Source: UBA10003 sp964365025 (GTDB taxonomy: Bacteria; Patescibacteriota; Patescibacteriia; Magasanikbacterales; UBA10003). Taken from it: a DNA stretch of 6,649 nucleotides. The translations under genes were made by a program, and so were the position numbers. The notes beneath the pieces are model-generated. The model saw only the letters and a list, made by a program, of their open reading frames with translations. It was not told the DNA's origin and did not search any database. The stretch lies in the NCBI GenBank assembly GCA_964365025.1, contig CAYIOJ010000046.1:1-6649 (forward strand), read 5' to 3'. Positions 6,142-6,649 of this stretch are shown here, in pieces (positions within the stretch are counted from its first letter, which is position 1; each line of letters starts with the position of its first letter).

Positions 6142-6393
6142 ATGTACAGCGTACTTTTCTCTGATTTGGCTTTAAAACAGCTTCGCAAACTACCCAAAGA
6201 GGTACAGCAAAGGATTGTTTCTACCCTTGAAAGAATCAGGATAAGACCAGAAGTGTATGTAACAAGGTTAGTTGGGCAAGAAGGTTTTAAGCTTCGTGTT
6301 GGTGATTATAGGATTATAATGGATATTCAGCATAACAATCTTCTAATTCTTGTTATAAAAGTTGGGCACAGAAGGAACATCTATGATTTTTAA
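6142..6393 (+). CDS. relE: RelE/ParE-family toxin
   Basis: An 83-residue toxin of the RelE/ParE fold, the second gene of the operon, starting at the base after the antitoxin stop. In RelE members it cleaves mRNA in the ribosomal A site; ParE members poison gyrase. Sequence signs are the N-terminal strand and helix pair (YSVLFSDLALKQLRKLPKEVQQRIVSTLERI), the central GFKLRVGDYRIIMDI and the C-terminal VIKVGHRRNIYDF. The basic patch (K28x-type lysines apart, R in KLRVGDYR, HRR) and the tyrosine near the end fit archaeal RelE, where arginines and a C-terminal tyrosine support RNA cleavage, so RelE is favoured over ParE. The length is normal for the family and it appears intact. Confidence 0.88.
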   Translation: MYSVLFSDLALKQLRKLPKEVQQRIVSTLERIRIRPEVYVTRLVGQEGFKLRVGDYRIIMDIQHNNLLILVIKVGHRRNIYDF

Positions 6394-6437
6394 CCACTGG
6401 ACATCTCTGCCTAAACTATTTAAATAATAAAATCTTA

Positions 6438-6450
6438 CTATTTTTCTATT
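6438..6450 (+). terminator. Candidate T-tract terminator of the toxin-antitoxin operon
   Basis: TTTTT at 6441-6445 lies about 50 bases after the toxin stop codon and is the first clear T-run downstream; another run overlaps the end of the toxin gene itself. This is the archaeal style of terminator and no hairpin precedes it. Confidence 0.35.
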
Positions 6451-6487
6451 GAATTTAAAATTTGTTTTCATATATAAAACCAAAATA

Positions 6488-6495
6488 TTTAAATA
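6488..6495 (+). promoter_or_regulatory. Candidate TATA box of unknown target
   Basis: TTTAAATA with AT-rich flanks would start transcription near 6515-6520. No open frame of useful length follows, so it would drive a non-coding RNA or a gene beyond the window. A second candidate, ATATATAAA, lies near 6470-6478. Confidence 0.3.
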
Positions 6496-6543
6496 TAAGC
6501 GATGTTTAGAAAAGCACTACATATAGTATATTGATGACATCTG

Positions 6544-6561
6544 ACACACTATATATTGTGT
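6544..6561. repeat. 18-base palindrome
   Basis: ACACACTATATATTGTGT is its own reverse complement at 16 of 18 positions (one mismatched pair, 6549/6556). It could be an operator for a dimeric regulator or a cruciform-prone site. It lies downstream of the candidate TATA box at 6488-6495. Confidence 0.4.
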
Positions 6562-6602
6562 TTTCGGGCAAGTAGTAAAAAGAGGTATTTTTGAATGTAT
6601 TG

Positions 6603-6637
6603 GCGAAGCCGAGTGTGTGGCAGACAGCGAGGCTGAG
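6603..6637 (+). repeat. GC-rich direct repeat at the right edge
   Basis: GCGAAGCCGAG (6603-6613) and GCGAGGCTGAG (6627-6637) match in 9 of 11 bases with a 24-base period. The first also forms a small hairpin, GGC-GAA-GCC (6602-6610). Base composition differs sharply from the preceding 200 bases. It may be the start of another intergenic repeat cut by the window edge. Confidence 0.4.
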
Positions 6638-6649
6638 CACAAGAATTTG

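Larger units (their letters stand above)
6394..6649. other. Non-coding stretch at the right edge
   Basis: No gene is visible in these 256 bases. The longest starts on the plus strand give peptides of only 10-14 residues (ATG at 6502 and at 6532). The first two thirds are very AT-rich with several TATA-like boxes; the last 50 bases turn GC-rich. A small RNA or the promoter of a gene beyond the edge is possible. Confidence 0.6.

Noticed and set aside
401..6649. CRISPR array or tRNA gene
   Set aside because: The repeats are not regularly spaced with unique spacers, and no tRNA-like arms, anticodon stem or GTTCRANNC T-loop were found in the non-coding stretches.
6601..6649. Start of a protein-coding gene running off the right edge
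   Set aside because: Two frames stay open for the last 50 bases, but there is no properly placed start codon and promoter, and the sequence is a GC-rich direct repeat.

Overview
The window looks archaeal. The first gene is the 3' end of a dimeric-type glycyl-tRNA synthetase with the archaeal/eukaryotic wording of its anticodon-binding domain (GSIGRRYARADE). Two genes have a TATA box 29-31 bases before their ATG and no Shine-Dalgarno sequence, which is the layout of leaderless archaeal transcripts. Short T-tracts stand where terminators are expected. The DNA is AT-rich. The lineage cannot be fixed from the sequence; a DPANN or euryarchaeal genome is a guess.

Layout: (1) 2-400, the C-terminus of glyS, cut by the window edge. 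(2) 401-578, a non-coding stretch carrying repeat modules and a promoter. (3) 579-5099, one 1506-residue protein with a DUF4011-type N-terminus, a split superfamily-1 helicase with a long charged insert, a Vsr/DUF559-like PD-(D/E)XK nuclease and a DUF3320-like tail. This is the architecture of single-protein anti-phage systems of the Hhe type. (4) 5100-5369, a long non-coding stretch with the matching inverted repeat arm, hairpins and a direct repeat. (5) 5370-5741, a 123-residue protein of unknown function with its own promoter. (6) 5742-5922, a non-coding stretch with T-tracts, a stem-loop and inverted copies of the modules found beside glyS. (7) 5923-6393, a ribbon-helix-helix antitoxin and a RelE/ParE-family toxin, abutting with no gap. 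(8) 6394-6649, no recognisable gene, but TATA-like boxes, a palindrome and a GC-rich repeat-like end.

The helicase-nuclease gene sits as a self-contained cassette next to a housekeeping gene. It is bracketed by a segmented inverted repeat: three perfectly matching blocks of 15, 12 and 10 bases in the same order, with near-equal spacing between the inner two. It is also bracketed by a 12-base direct repeat, GTTATGTTCAAT. Blocks beside glyS recur, inverted and in the same order, just before the toxin-antitoxin promoter. No integrase or transposase is visible. Together with the toxin-antitoxin pair this reads as a small defence island, possibly moved by enzymes acting from elsewhere. The nature of the repeats is the main open question. 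All repeats were found by eye; no homology search was run.
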